Positions 24,754 to 35,404 of a stretch of 64,000 bases of DNA are shown in pieces. The stretch covers positions 49,017,615 through 49,081,614 of the forward strand of contig OY744544.1 of assembly GCA_963556195.1 (NCBI GenBank), in the 5' to 3' direction. Numbering within the stretch: position 1 is the first letter of the stretch; every line of letters starts with the position of its first letter. A model generated the notes under the pieces. It was not told the origin of the DNA. It ran no database searches and saw nothing but the letters and a program-made list of their open reading frames with translations. Source of the stretch: Sepiola atlantica. Taxonomy: Eukaryota > Mollusca > Cephalopoda > Sepiida > Sepiolidae. The position numbers were made by a program, and so were the translations under genes.

Positions 24754-24999
24754 ATGGTTCCAGAGCTGGAATCGCTAAAGTTGCAACTCAAAGATGTCTT
24801 AGAAGAGCTAAAGACTATAAAAGATAAGGTGACTTGTCTTGAAGTTGAATGTCAAAGCAAAGAAGACATTTTTTTCAAGTGTAAAGATGTGCTCCAAAAT
24901 CAGAAATCTAGAATTAAAAATCTAGAGGATATCAAATCTTATTTTGATAGTGGCATACAGTTCATTCATAAGAGATGCCTAAATCAAATTCAGGAATGA
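24754..24999 (+). CDS. Short coiled-coil frame inside the gypsy-type element
   Basis: An open frame of about 81 codons encodes heptad-like, Lys/Glu/Leu-rich sequence (LKLQLKDVLEELKTIKDKV). It lies between the protease remnant and the 3' LTR, where pol should be. It may be part of an inserted or rearranged gag; no enzyme motif is present. Whether it is translated is unknown. Confidence 0.25.
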   Translation: MVPELESLKLQLKDVLEELKTIKDKVTCLEVECQSKEDIFFKCKDVLQNQKSRIKNLEDIKSYFDSGIQFIHKRCLNQIQE

Positions 25000-25126
25000 C
25001 TATCGGAACACACCAACAGCACGTCCCAGGAATATGTCATGGGTACCAGATACAACACTTTTAACATACTCCAATCAGCTTTAGAATAGCGGCAAAGGAA
25101 ACGATACTGTGACTCCTGAGGAGGTA

Positions 25127-25142
25127 AGGCTTTGGAGGGGGG
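25127..25142 (+). other. Polypurine tract
   Basis: Purine-rich GGCTTTGGAGGGGGG directly before the TG of the right LTR, where plus-strand priming occurs in LTR elements. Confidence 0.6.
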
Positions 25143-25328
25143 TGTTAAGGTACTACTTGAACTCTTCCACTCACCATAAATACTGGGAGCGCATACTTCT
25201 CAGTATTGGAACCACTAGCAGTCAAGACTGACATACAACCACTCTTGTTCTCTGTTGTATTATACTTTTTTCAATATACTTGTTTTCTCTAAACTCCGAG
25301 TTCCTTCTGGCATCTTTACAGGCCCACA
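25143..25328 (+). repeat. 3' LTR of the gypsy-type element
   Basis: Starts TGTTAAGGTACTACTTG and ends GGCCCACA; direct repeat of 22304-22488. Confidence 0.8.
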
Positions 25329-25643
25329 ACAGAAGGCAACCTATTTATTGTAGCACAAAAATACACAATTTTGTCGAAACAAAACATCTTCAAATTATTT
25401 CTGTTAAGTTCATTACAAGAGCAAGTAACTCATGCAATACAACCATTCTATTTCCGTCCTTTTATTTATTTATAATTTTGCAACAAAGCTAACTACCAAA
25501 ATATTTCCTAGAGACGATTATGCAGAAAAAATATAATTCTTATATTTAAAAAAAAGTCTCTAAAGTTTATTGACAAACGAAGCCACTCACCCTATAATAA
25601 AATTTTCAAGACAATATCTTTTTATTTTTCTTTATTTAGTTTT
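25329..25643. other. Unassigned sequence before the satellite
   Basis: AT-rich; nothing recognised between the LTR and the satellite array. Confidence 0.5.
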
Positions 25644-28060
25644 ATCAATTTTTAAATCCATTAAAATATAATGGTTGAAGTTGTACACATCACTGATCAA
25701 TTTTTAAATCCATTAAAGTTAAAAGGTTGAAGCTGTATATATCACTGATCAATTTTTAAATCCATTAAAATTTAATGGTTGAAGCTATGCTCCTTATTGA
25801 TCAATTTTTAAATCCATTAAAATATAAAGGTTAAAGTTGTACACTACACTGATCAATTTTTAAATTCATTAAAATTTAAAGGTTCAAGCAGTGCTGATCA
25901 CTGATCAATTTTTTAATCCATTAAAATATATAGGTAGAAGCTGTGCTTTTCCTGATCAATTCTTAAATCCATTAAAATATAAAGGTTTAAGCTTTGCCCA
26001 TCACTGATCAATTATTTAATCCATTACAATATAAAGTTGAAGCTGTGCTTCTTACTGATCAATTTTTAATCTATGAAAATATAAAGGTTTAAGCTGTGCC
26101 CATTGCTAATCCATTTTTACACCCATTAAAATATAAAGTTGAAGCTGTGCTCCTTACTGATCAATTTTTAAATCCATGAAAATGTATAGGTAGAAGCTGT
26201 GCTTTTTCCTGATCAATTCTTAAATCCATTAAAATATAAAGGTTGAAGCTGTACACATAACTGATCAATTTTTAAATCAATTAAAATATAAAGGTTAAAG
26301 CTTTGCCCATCACTGATCAATTATTTAATCCATAAAAAATATAAAGTTAAAGCTATGCTTCTTACTGATCAATTTTGTATCTATGAAAATATAAAGGTTT
26401 AAGCTGTGCCCATTGCTAATCAATTTTTACATCCATTAAAATATAAAAGTTGAAGCTGTACACATCACTGATCAATTTTTAAATCAATTAAAATATAAAG
26501 GTTCAAGCTGTGCTCGTTACTGATCACTTTTAAATTCATTAAAATATAAAAGTTGAAGCTGTACACATCACTGATCAATTTTAAAATCCATTAAAATATA
26601 AAGGTTTAAGCTGTACTGATCACTGATCAATTTTTTAATGGATGAAAATATATAGGTAGAAGCTGTGCTTTTTTCCGATCAATTCTTAAATCCATTAAAA
26701 TATAAAGGTTGAAGCTGTACACAACACTGATTAATTTGTAAATGTATTAAAATATAAAGGTTGGCCCATCACTGATCAATTATTTAATCCATTAGAATAT
26801 AAAGTTAAAGCTGTGCTTCTAACTGATCAATTTTAAATCTATTAAGATATAATTATTTAAGGTGTGCCTATTGCTAATCAAGTTTTATGCCCATTAAAAT
26901 ATAAAGTTGAAGCTGTGCTCCTTACTGATCAATTTTTAAATCTATTAAAATATAAAAGTTGCAGATGTCCCTATCACTAGTCAATACTAAAATCGATTAA
27001 AATATAAAGGTTGAAGCTGTGCTCATTACTGATCAATTTTTAAATCCATTAAAATATAAAGATTGAAGCTGTGCCCTATACTGATCAATTTTTAAACCCA
27101 TTAAAATATAAAAATTAAAGCTGTGCTGCATAGTAATCAATTTTAAAAAATCTATTTAAATCCAAAGGTTCGTAACGTGCTCCTTATTGATAAATCTTTT
27201 ATTCTATTAAAAAAGAAAAGTTGAAGCTGTGCCCATCACTGATCAATACTTAAATATATTAAGCTGTGCCTCGTTACTGATCAATTTTTAAATCAAATTA
27301 AAATATAAAGGTTCAAGCTGTGCTCCTTACTGAAATTTTTTAAAATCCATTAAAATACAAATGGTTTGAGCTGTGCCCATCACTGATCTATTTTGAAATC
27401 CATTAAAATATAAAGGTTCAAGCTGTGCTCCTTACTGATAAATTTTTAAATCCATTAAAATACAAATGGTTTAAGCTGTGCCCATCACTGATCTATTTTA
27501 AAATCCATTTAAATATAAAAGCTAAAGCTGTACTCTTTACTTATCAATTTTGAAATCCATTAAAATATAAAAGTTTAAGCTGTGCTCTTTAATGATCAAT
27601 TTTTAAATCTATTAAAATACAAAGGTCTTAGCTGTCCTCCTTACTGATCAATTTTTAAATTCATTAACATATAAAGGTTTAAGCTGTGCCCATCACCGAT
27701 AAATTTTTAAAATCAATTAAAATATAAAGGTTGAAGCTGTACACATTACTGATCAATTTTTAAATCCATTAAAATACAAATGTTCAAGCTGTGCTGCTTA
27801 CGGATAAGTTTTTCAATCAAATTGAAATATAAGAGTTTAACTTTGCCCATCACTGATCAATTCTTTTATCCATTAAAATATATAAATGTTGAAGCTTACT
27901 GATCAATTTTTAAATCTATTAAAATACAAAGGTTTAAGCTGTGTCGATTATTGATCAATTTTTTAATCCATTAAAATATAAAGGTACAAGCTGTGCTCCT
28001 TACTGATCAATTTTAAATTCATTAAAATATAAAGGTTGAAGCTGTGCTGATCACTACGTG
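25644..28060 (+). repeat. Satellite array, ~53-bp unit, ~45 copies
   Basis: The unit consists of CTGATCAATTTTTAAATCC, ATTAAAATATAAAGGTTGAA and GCTGTGC(T/C)C plus a variable CATCA/CTTA end. Successive TCAATT positions (25644, 25697, 25749) fix the period near 53 bp. Individual units are mostly well preserved but vary at the GTGCTCCTTA/GTGCCCATCA junction, which alternates between two main types. No long open frame runs across it. The last copies fade out near 28060, just before the mariner insertion. Confidence 0.95.
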
Positions 28061-28142
28061 AAATCCATTGATACAAAAGATACAGCCTAAGACATGAAGG
28101 AACGACAACGGCAACAGCAGCAAGAGAAGAAACTTAACTATA

Positions 28143-29272
28143 CGAGGGCTGTCTAAAAAGTATCCGACCTTAGGCCAGAAAAAATATTTCAAATACCTGA
28201 CGGGGTTGGGACCCTAATCCCCTTCAAAGTAGACCCCTTGTGCTTGCACACACTTAGCCCACCGATCCATCCACCTCTGGAAGTCTTCTTTTGGAATGGT
28301 GTTCATCTCCACTGTTGCGTTCTGCATTATCTCTTCTCTAGTCTCAAAACGGGAACCTTTCAGTGGCGTCTTCAATTTTCGAAACAACCAGAAGTCACAA
28401 GAAGCCATGTCTGGAGAGTAGGGAGGTTGGCGAACGACTGCAATTCCATGTTTGGCCAAGAAATGTTGGATCAATTGGGATGAATGTGCAGGGGCGTTGT
28501 TCTGATGCAGTTGTCAGTTTTTCGACGTCTGGTCTTTTGCGCCGAACTGCATCACGAGATGCCAGAGAACATCTTGATAGTACTCCTTTGTCACTGTTTG
28601 TCGTTCCGGTGCGTATTCGTGATGCACAATTCCACGGATATCAAAGAAGACAGTCAGCATCACCTTGATTTTGCTTCGCACCTGCCGCGCTTTTTTTGGC
28701 CTTGGAGACTCGGGATGCTTCCATTGCGACGACTGTCTTTTTGTTTCTGGGTCGTACCCATACACCCATGGCTCATCTCCAGTTATCACGGTGTTCAGAA
28801 ACCCAGGATCAGTGTTGGCGGTTTCCAGAAGGTCCTGTGCAACGTGAAAACAGAGACCCTTTTGTTCCTGCGACAACAACTTGGGCACAAATTTCGCAGT
28901 CACTCTGTGCATGTTCAAAGCATCATGCAAAATTGCATGCGCGGAATCTTTACTCATTCCGACCTCTTGAGCAATCTTCCACACGGTTGAACGACAATCT
29001 GGCTTAGAGAATCACCAAGCTTTTGACAGAATTTTATGCAGTACTTTTGCTCAACACATTTACTCATCTTGAGAGAATCGGTAATCCGACGAACACGTTG
29101 TGTAGCACCTCACTCAGCGACCGACAGGCAGCGACTAACGCGCAAGAAGGCGGTGATAAAATTTATACGTGCGCATGAAGGTGTTTTCCTTCACTATGTA
29201 GAGTGGCGCCACCATATCGTCTCTATTTCGCACGAAAAAAAAAAAAGTCAGACCCTTTTTAGACAGGCTTCG
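28143..29272 (-). mobile_element. Inactive mariner transposon with TA duplication
   Basis: Left end CGAGGGCTGTCTAAAAAGTA and, on the opposite strand, right end CGAAGCCTGTCTAAAAAGGG form diverged terminal inverted repeats of about 28 bp. TA lies directly outside both (28141-28142, 29273-29274), the target duplication of Tc1/mariner elements. The element is 1130 bp, shorter than the usual roughly 1.3 kb, because of an internal deletion in the transposase gene. It lies about 80 bp beyond the 53-bp satellite. Confidence 0.9.
28214..29067 (-). pseudogene. Mariner transposase (DD34D type), disabled
   Basis: Starts MSKCVEQKYCIKFCQKLGDS at 29067, the usual mariner N-terminus. At about 29000 the sequence jumps to DCRSTVWKIAQEVGMSKDSA, so roughly 60-70 residues of the DNA-binding helix-turn-helix region are missing and the frame shifts. 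The first catalytic Asp is in TGDEPW (codon 28775-28777). An in-frame TGA at 28514-28516 stands where mariners have a Trp codon shortly before the second catalytic block. That block reads HQNNAPAH, with Asn in place of Asp (28499-28501). The third Asp, in SPDMASCD (28394-28396), is 34 residues later, the DD34D spacing. The end YFEGD and a stop at 28214 are normal. At least three independent defects make it non-functional. Confidence 0.92.
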
Positions 29273-29274
29273 TA

Positions 29275-29889
29275 AGATGAACTCCCCAATGAAGAGCAAG
29301 AGTCTGTCTCATAATTTATAGCACATAACGCTGAAGACATTAATACGTAGATGTGATGCAAACTACCCCCAACACACGTGGACGCGCACGCGCACACACA
29401 CGAGCACGCGAATGCGCACGCACATATGTGCATGTGTGTGAGAGATCTATCAAAAATAAAAAGTAACATAATAAACGATAAAAACATTAAAGAATTAATA
29501 GAAGGAATTAAACTTAATAAGAATAAAATGACTCAGATACGCCTTCTCCTAAATTGCATAATAATTTGTCAACCATTTACAAATGATGTCATCTTTGTAG
29601 TTCGTTTGAAGAAACTGCTGCGTGTGGAAGAAATAAATCATTACCAGATGCTACAATGGATTTTTCCATACATTCTTATTATTACTATTTCTATGTACTT
29701 TATCTTGAGCTTTCTATCGGATTTACCGTACAAAAGACTCTGAGAGATCATTCTAAAAAATGTATGTAAGGGAAGAAACTCTCAAATGCTTAGGAAGCAA
29801 CGGACCAGTAGATGCAACACAGCCATTTATCACCAACAATAACAGCAAATAACGAAATACATTTATAAGTTATAGAATTAGCATATATT
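29275..29889. other. Unassigned sequence with CA/CG-rich low-complexity stretch
   Basis: A CAC/GCACGC-rich run (about 29372-29440) is the only notable feature; the 121-codon plus-strand frame starting in it is probably accidental. Confidence 0.45.
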
Positions 29890-29890
29890 T

Positions 29891-30056
29891 CCGACAGGCC
29901 TCGTAGCTTGGTGGGGTAACACTCGATTACAGTCCCTGTGATCGAGGTTTCGAATCCTATCATACTCAGCCATACTGATGAGCCGCAGTGATGGCGAAAC
30001 ACGTGTCCGTGGATAACTATTTAATCTATAGAAAATAAAAATAATGTATATATATT
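29891..30056 (+). mobile_element. tRNA-derived SINE-like copy 1 carrying a hammerhead-like core
   Basis: A box-A-like TAGCTTGGTGG (29904-29914) and a box-B-like GGTTTCGAATCC (29946-29957, one base longer than consensus) have the spacing of an RNA polymerase III internal promoter, and the surrounding 65 bases have a tRNA-like length. Eighteen bases beyond box B begins CTGATGA. The tail is A/T-rich. A convergent relative lies at 30025-30232, and further relatives at 36253-36375 and 57610-57715. The pairing of tRNA-like head and hammerhead-like body is inference from sequence only. Confidence 0.5.
29965..30018 (+). ncRNA. Hammerhead-ribozyme-like motif (copy 1)
   Basis: Conserved core CTGATGA (29975-29981) is followed by GCC (29982-29984) able to pair with GGC (29993-29995), then GAAA (29996-29999). 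A minimal three-base stem, CAC with GTG (30000-30005), precedes TC (30006-30007), giving a predicted cleavage site after 30007. Stem I is imperfect: ACC before the core with GGT after the site, plus isolated pairs. A loopless stem III of this sort is known from animal satellite and Penelope-type hammerheads and usually works as a dimer. Activity is untested. Confidence 0.5.
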
Positions 30057-30232
30057 ATTTCATAATTCAATATTATTTATATCCAAAGACAAATCTGTTT
30101 CACCTTTGATAGGCTCATCAGTGCGGATCTACAACCGACCTGCCGACCGCTCAGTTCGAAACCCAGACCTCGAGTTTTGTAATCAAACATCTATAACCAC
30201 GCGGCAAGCAGATCAGCTCTAAGAATGAGACA
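30025..30232 (-). mobile_element. tRNA-derived SINE-like copy 2, convergent with copy 1
   Basis: On the minus strand a box-A-like TTGCCGCGTGG (about 30207-30197) and box-B-like GGTTTCGAACTG (about 30157-30146) are followed about 30 bases later by CTGATGAGCC. Its A/T-rich tail runs into the tail of copy 1, so the two copies are tail to tail. Box A has mismatches to the consensus, so the tRNA origin is likely rather than certain. Confidence 0.5.
30076..30132 (-). ncRNA. Hammerhead-ribozyme-like motif (copy 2)
   Basis: Read on the minus strand: CTGATGA (30121-30115), GCC (30114-30112) pairing with GGT (30104-30102), GAAA (30101-30098), a two-pair stem CA/TG with loop GATT (30097-30090), then TC (30089-30088) as the cleavage position. 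Stem I is better than in copy 1: ATCC (30128-30125) pairs with GGAT (30084-30081), with A-T and G-T pairs closer to the core. All canonical core nucleotides are present in the right order, which is hard to obtain twice by chance in related repeats. Confidence 0.55.
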
Positions 30233-30235
30233 TGT

Positions 30236-30374
30236 AAATACTGCTTTTAAATCAGTACTACTTCAAATGTATCTAGAGGGTCTAATTAAAGGAGGGAACA
30301 TGTGCATTACTGTTTAAGCGATACAAATAATTGATCCCAAACAGAGTGCCCTCCATTTTAAGATGGCTTATACA
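30236..30374. other. Short spacer between SINE pair and 11-bp array
   Basis: Nothing recognised. Confidence 0.4.
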
Positions 30375-33140
30375 TAATTATAATTAAATAATTGAGAATT
30401 GTTTTGGAATTATCTTATAATTCTCTTTTAAATTGTCTTTCATGCAATTGTCTTTAGAATTGAAACAGTGATGGAATTGTGGTGAAATTGTGTTCGAATT
30501 TTCTTGGAATTATCATGAAATTATCTTTATAATTGTTTTGAAATTGTATTGAAACTGGCTTGAATTGTCTTAAAATTGTGTTGACTGGTGTTTGGTATCG
30601 TCTACGGAAATGTATCTGAATTATTATGAAATTGTCTTGGGATTTTCTTTTACTTGTATTTGAAAAGGTCCTGGAATTCTCTTTGGAATTGTCTAGGAAT
30701 TATAATAGAATTGCCTGAGCAATTATTTTTGGAATTAAAACGGTCGTGAAATTGTCTTTGGAATTGTCTTTGGAATTATCTTTGGAATGGTCTTGAATTA
30801 TCATTAAATTGTCTTTGAAATTATATAGAAACGATTTTAAAATTGTTTTTTGAATTATCTTGGAATTGATACGGTTGTAGAATTTTGAAATGGTTGTATT
30901 GGATTAAATTGTATTTTAACTGTCTTGGAATTATTTTAGAATTGTCTTGAAATAGTTTAGGAATTGTGTTTGAAATGGTCTAGAAATAATCATATGGTTG
31001 TCTTAGAATTTTCTTGAAATTATATAGAAACGGTCTTTGATTTTTTACGGAATTAAATCGTAATTGCAATTCTATTGAAAAAATCTTTGGAATTATCTTA
31101 GAATTGTCTTGGCATTATTATTAAATTGTCTTTTGAATTTTATGGAAACGGTTTTGGAATTATCTTGGAATTGTCTTATGAATTGGAATTGTTTGAAATT
31201 GTATTAAAATTGTCTTGAAATTGTCTTTTATGGAATTGTTTGTAGAATTTAAACGCTGGTAGAATTGTCTTGGAACTTTCTGGTAATTTTATTGGAATTG
31301 TATTGAAAGTGCATTCGAAATATTTTTGGAATTATATTAGAATTGTATTGCAAAGGTTTGTTATCGTCTTTGGAATTTAAACGGTTGTGGAATTGTCTAA
31401 GAATTATATTAAAACGGTCTTAAGACTTGTCTTTTAAATCATTTTTGGAATTGTTTTGTAATTATCATGGAATCGTCTGAGAATTGTATTGGAATTATAT
31501 TTAAACGTTCCTTGAATTATGATGGAATTATCGTGTAATTGTCTTTAGAATACTATTGAAAACATCTGTAAATTATCTTTAGAACTTTTTTGTAATAATG
31601 AAATTTTCTCAGAAATAGTTTTTGGAATTGAAACAATCGTAAAATTATGTTCAGAATTGTCATGGAATTGTTTTTAGAACTGTCTTGGAATAATCATAAG
31701 ATTTTACTTTGAAATTCTATTGAAATGATCTTGGAATTATCTTGGAATTGTACTAAAATGTCTTGGAATTATCTTGGAATTGTAGTGAAACGGTGTTGGA
31801 AATTTTTGGAATTATCTTGAAAATTATCTTGGAATTATTTAAATTGAAACGGTTTGGGTATTCTGTTAGAATTTCCTTTGGAATTGTATTGGAATTGTGT
31901 TGAAACGGCCTTGGAATATTTTTTTAATTGTCTTGGAATTGTAGTGAAACGATCTTGGTATTGTCTTTAGAATTACCTTAAATTGTCTTTGAATTTTATT
32001 GTAACGTACTTAGAGCCTTTTTTAAAAATTGTCTAGGAATAATCTTGGAATTGTTTTAAAATTGTCATGGAATTATCTTTGGATTGAATTGAAACGGTCT
32101 TTGAATTGTTTAGCAATTGTCTTTAAAATGATATCTGAATTACTATGGAATTGTTATTGGAATTGTATGAAAACTGTTTTGGAATAGTTTTTGAAATTGT
32201 CTTGGAAACGGTCTTGGAATTGACCTTCATATAATTGTCTTTTGAATTAAAACGTTGACTTATATTGTAATTGCCTTAAAATTCTTTGGAATTGTATTGA
32301 AAAGTCTTTGAATTTTTAAAAAATTGTCTTTAAATTATCTTTAAAATTGTCTTGGAATTATCTTAGGATTCAATTGAAACGATCTTTGATTTGTCTTGCT
32401 ATTGTCTTTTTCTTGGAACCGTCTTTAAACTTTATTTAGAATTTTCTTAGGAAATGTGTTGGAATTATTTTATGAAATTTTCTTTAGAATTGTCTTGGAA
32501 TTGTCTTTCACTAAAACGGTCTTTTACTGAAATGGTTTTGAAAGTGTCTGGGCAACATATAGCCTCGACGAAGCTAGACGGTGTTCTAATAAAGATGGGA
32601 TTTGATATGTCTCAGAATATTATAGTTTATTTAGATATGTTTTGAAAGTAGCAAGTTGTATAAACAAAAAATTGCATCAAGAATAGAGAGAAACAGAGGA
32701 AATGCGATACTGTGATATTTTTGGGTTGACGGTATATTTCCTTCAGTTCTTCCCTTGTTTGTTTTATGTTGTTCATGCAGATCGCTTTTACGGCTGCAGA
32801 TACGCCGTAGAATTTCTTGGAATTGTCTTCGGAATTGTTTTGGAATTATAATGTATTTTTTTTGGAATTCTCTTAGTATTATATTGAAAGTGTCTTGGAG
32901 TTATCTTTGGATTTTTGTCGGAATTATTATGGAATCATCTTTAAAATTCTATTAAAACGGTCTTTTTAATTGTTTTGGAATTGCATTCAAATAATCTTGA
33001 AATTATCTTGGGATTTTCTTAGAACTGAATTAAAACGGTCTTGGGATCGGTCTTGGAATTTGTCTTTAGAATTTTTTTTGGAATAATCATAGAATTATTT
33101 TGGAATTGTCTTGGAAATATCATGGATTTGTCTTTGGAAC
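30375..33140 (+). repeat. Degenerate array with 11-12 bp period (GGAATTGTCTT)
   Basis: Almost the whole 2.7 kb is built from variants of TTGGAATTGTC, with GAATT recurring every 11 or 12 bases, and a loose higher order in which ATTGAAACGGTCTTGGAATT recurs every few units. About 32545-32810 is a non-repetitive interruption. Sporadic open frames have no coding meaning. A shorter array of the same unit in opposite orientation lies at 47900-48375. Confidence 0.9.
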
Positions 33141-34026
33141 CATTGCGAACAAGCTGGTCGCCCGAGGAGTCACCCAATGTCGTATTCTGTGTGAGTCGGC
33201 ATTAAACATAGTCCGGTTTCGATTCACGGCACCAGTTATCTAAATAATAATGATATTATTTAGAAAGCCATTCTTAACATAGTTGACTATTCTGTTCGTA
33301 CACCATCTTCTTATTTTTAATGCCTATACCTGTATTCTTTCGTTTTTAAGTGTTATTAGAGCCTCGGGCACTTGTCAAAATTACCGATTTTTTCAGACAT
33401 CATAAAAATATTGAAAAACTTCTTTAATATTTAGATAGGGAGGAAAGGTCCCTAAATTGACCCTCAGGTGGTATGACGTGATATTCTCTCGTGTAGGGGA
33501 TCATTTTACATTACACTAACATAGCAAACTGGACTCACCGCATGACCTTGTCTAAAAATTAAACAGGTAAGTTAAAAAAAACAGTATTTTAATACCATAA
33601 AAAATGTTGCCGAATCTAGTGTACCGGAAAATATCATGTAATATGCGTATCTATGTAATATGCGTATCTATGTAGTTTGCAAAAGTGATTTTCAGCATAA
33701 AATTTGTTAAAAAAGCTTCTACGCATATAAAATTGACACCGTTGCCAGGGTGAGTAAGTTGTTTTCTTTTTAGTTGTAATTAACATAATTCCACTGAGTT
33801 ACGATTACATTTTCATTAATCTTGTAAATGTAAAAGTTTAATATGTGAGGCATAAATTTCAATATTTTCATAGATATGTCGGTAATGTGGACAGCACATA
33901 ACTTCCACAAGTTATTCGAAATGAACGTCAAATCAGTATTTTGCACCTTTTTCTTCTCTTTTCGATTTTTTCTCTTTGCAGTATTTTTATTTTTAAAAAA
34001 TAATTTACTAGTCTCTTTTTATTTTA
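33141..34026. other. Unassigned sequence between two arrays
   Basis: Includes a tRNA-like phrase near 33160-33240 (GTCCGGTTTCGATTCACGGC) that I could not confirm as a SINE, and a short duplication of TATGCGTATCTATGTA near 33645-33680. No gene recognised. Confidence 0.4.
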
Positions 34027-35170
34027 GTTGTTCTACTCGGTGTTTCCCGGGATCCAACATTGTAAGATTACAGTATTACTTTTGGTGAGGGATATACAGT
34101 AAATCCCTTCGGACTATTGAATTCATCAACAGCATGTATCTTCTTAATGTGTTGAAATGGAAGGGGGGGGGGGCGAAAGAAAGTAGGAATTGACCTAGAC
34201 CATTTGTTTTTCTCGGCGTTGTCCAGGATCAATAATTGTAAGATTTCAGTATTACTTTTGTTACCTACTTTATATTAACTCTCTTCGGACTATTGACTTT
34301 AGCAACATTACGTATCTTCTTAATATGTTGAGGGAGCATGAAATTATAAATTGACCCAAACCATTTGTTCTACTCGGTGTTGTCCGGGAACAAAAAATTG
34401 TAAGATTAAAGTATTACTTTTGGTAAGGAATATATAGTAAATCTCTTCAGACTACTGACTTCATCAACATCACGTACTTTCTTAATATGGTAGAATAGAG
34501 AGGGAGAAGGAATTCAGAATTAACAGGGACCATTTGTTCTACTCGGCGTTGAGCGGCATCAATAATTGTTAGCTTACAGTGATACTTTTGGTAAGAAATG
34601 TATAGTAAATCTCTTCAGAAAATTGACTTCATCAACATTACACACCTTCTTAATAAAAAATGTAGGGAGAAATTAGGAATTGACCGGGACCAGTTGTTCT
34701 ACTTGACGTTGTCCGGGATTTAAAAAAATGTAAGTATCAAATGAGGGGGGCTTACATAAACTTTCGTTCTACTCGACGTTGTCCGAGACAAATACATTGT
34801 CATTATTAACATAATTTCTCTTTGATTTTAACCACATTTTGACAGTGCTACAAACAGTATTATATTTGGTAAATGAAGTGGGGGAGGAGGGCAGGGTGTA
34901 GAAAAATGTTTTCTACTCGGCATTGTTCGGGAGCAAAAATTGTCATTATTAATTAACAGAATCTTTTGTTCTACTTGGAGGTGTCCGGGAGTAATAAATG
35001 TAAATTAAAGTATTAAGTTTAAAATATCTTTGGACTATTAGCATTATCAACATCATTTCTCTTCATATTATTGTGAAAGTGGGTGGGGAAACGGAATTAC
35101 CTGGCATCAAGAATGTTATTGTGTTTTATTCTACTAGGCGTTGTCCAGGAACAATAAATGTAAGATTTAC
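34027..35170 (+). repeat. Diverged tandem array, unit up to ~175 bp (~9 units)
   Basis: The phrase TTGTTCTACTCGGCGTTGTC, followed by CGGGA(T/A)CAATAATTGTAAG, recurs near 34027, 34203, 34363, 34533, 34693, 34763, 34908, 34966 and 35127. Full units add ATATAGTAAATCTCTTC and a CATCAACAT(C/T)ACGTATCTTC block; some are truncated to 60-70 bp. The inverted core phrase (GGGCAACGCCGA) reappears in the 47 kb array. Confidence 0.85.
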
Positions 35171-35341
35171 ATTTCAAAGAGATAGCTCTAGTAAATGAAT
35201 TACATAATACTTTTTTTCAACACATTAAAAGAGGAGAGAGGAATGGGCTGGACGGGGGAGAAAGAGAAGGTTGGGGAGAGGGACGGAAAATAAGGGGGAC
35301 AGGGAAAGAGAGACAGAGAAAGAGACAAATAAAGAGACGGC

Positions 35342-35345
<4 letters not shown>

Positions 35346-35403
<58 letters not shown>

Positions 35404-35404
35404 G
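35346..35404. repeat. (GA)n microsatellite
   Basis: About 28 GA copies with one interruption; the flanks 35230-35345 are also purine-rich. Confidence 0.95.

Larger units (their letters stand above)
22298..25328 (+). mobile_element. Decayed Ty3/gypsy-type LTR retrotransposon
   Basis: Two direct repeats of about 185 bp (22304-22488 and 25143-25328) share ACTTGAACTCTTCCACTCAC, CATAAATACTGGGAGCGC and a TTTACAGGCCCACA end. A primer-binding-like site follows the left copy and a purine tract precedes the right one. The interior carries gag and protease remnants broken by stops, but no reverse transcriptase, RNase H or integrase motif, so about two thirds of pol has been deleted. The left LTR lacks the first few bases seen in the right LTR (TGTTAAGGT). 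No flanking duplication is visible. Confidence 0.8.

Noticed and set aside
25644..28060. CRISPR-like array
   Set aside because: Units are contiguous 53-bp tandem repeats without unique spacers, and the DNA is eukaryotic in character; it is a satellite.
28484..28990. 168-codon plus-strand frame
   Set aside because: Antisense shadow of the mariner transposase.
33155..33245. tRNA-like phrase GTCCGGTTTCGATTCACGGC
   Set aside because: No acceptable box A at the right distance and no second copy found.
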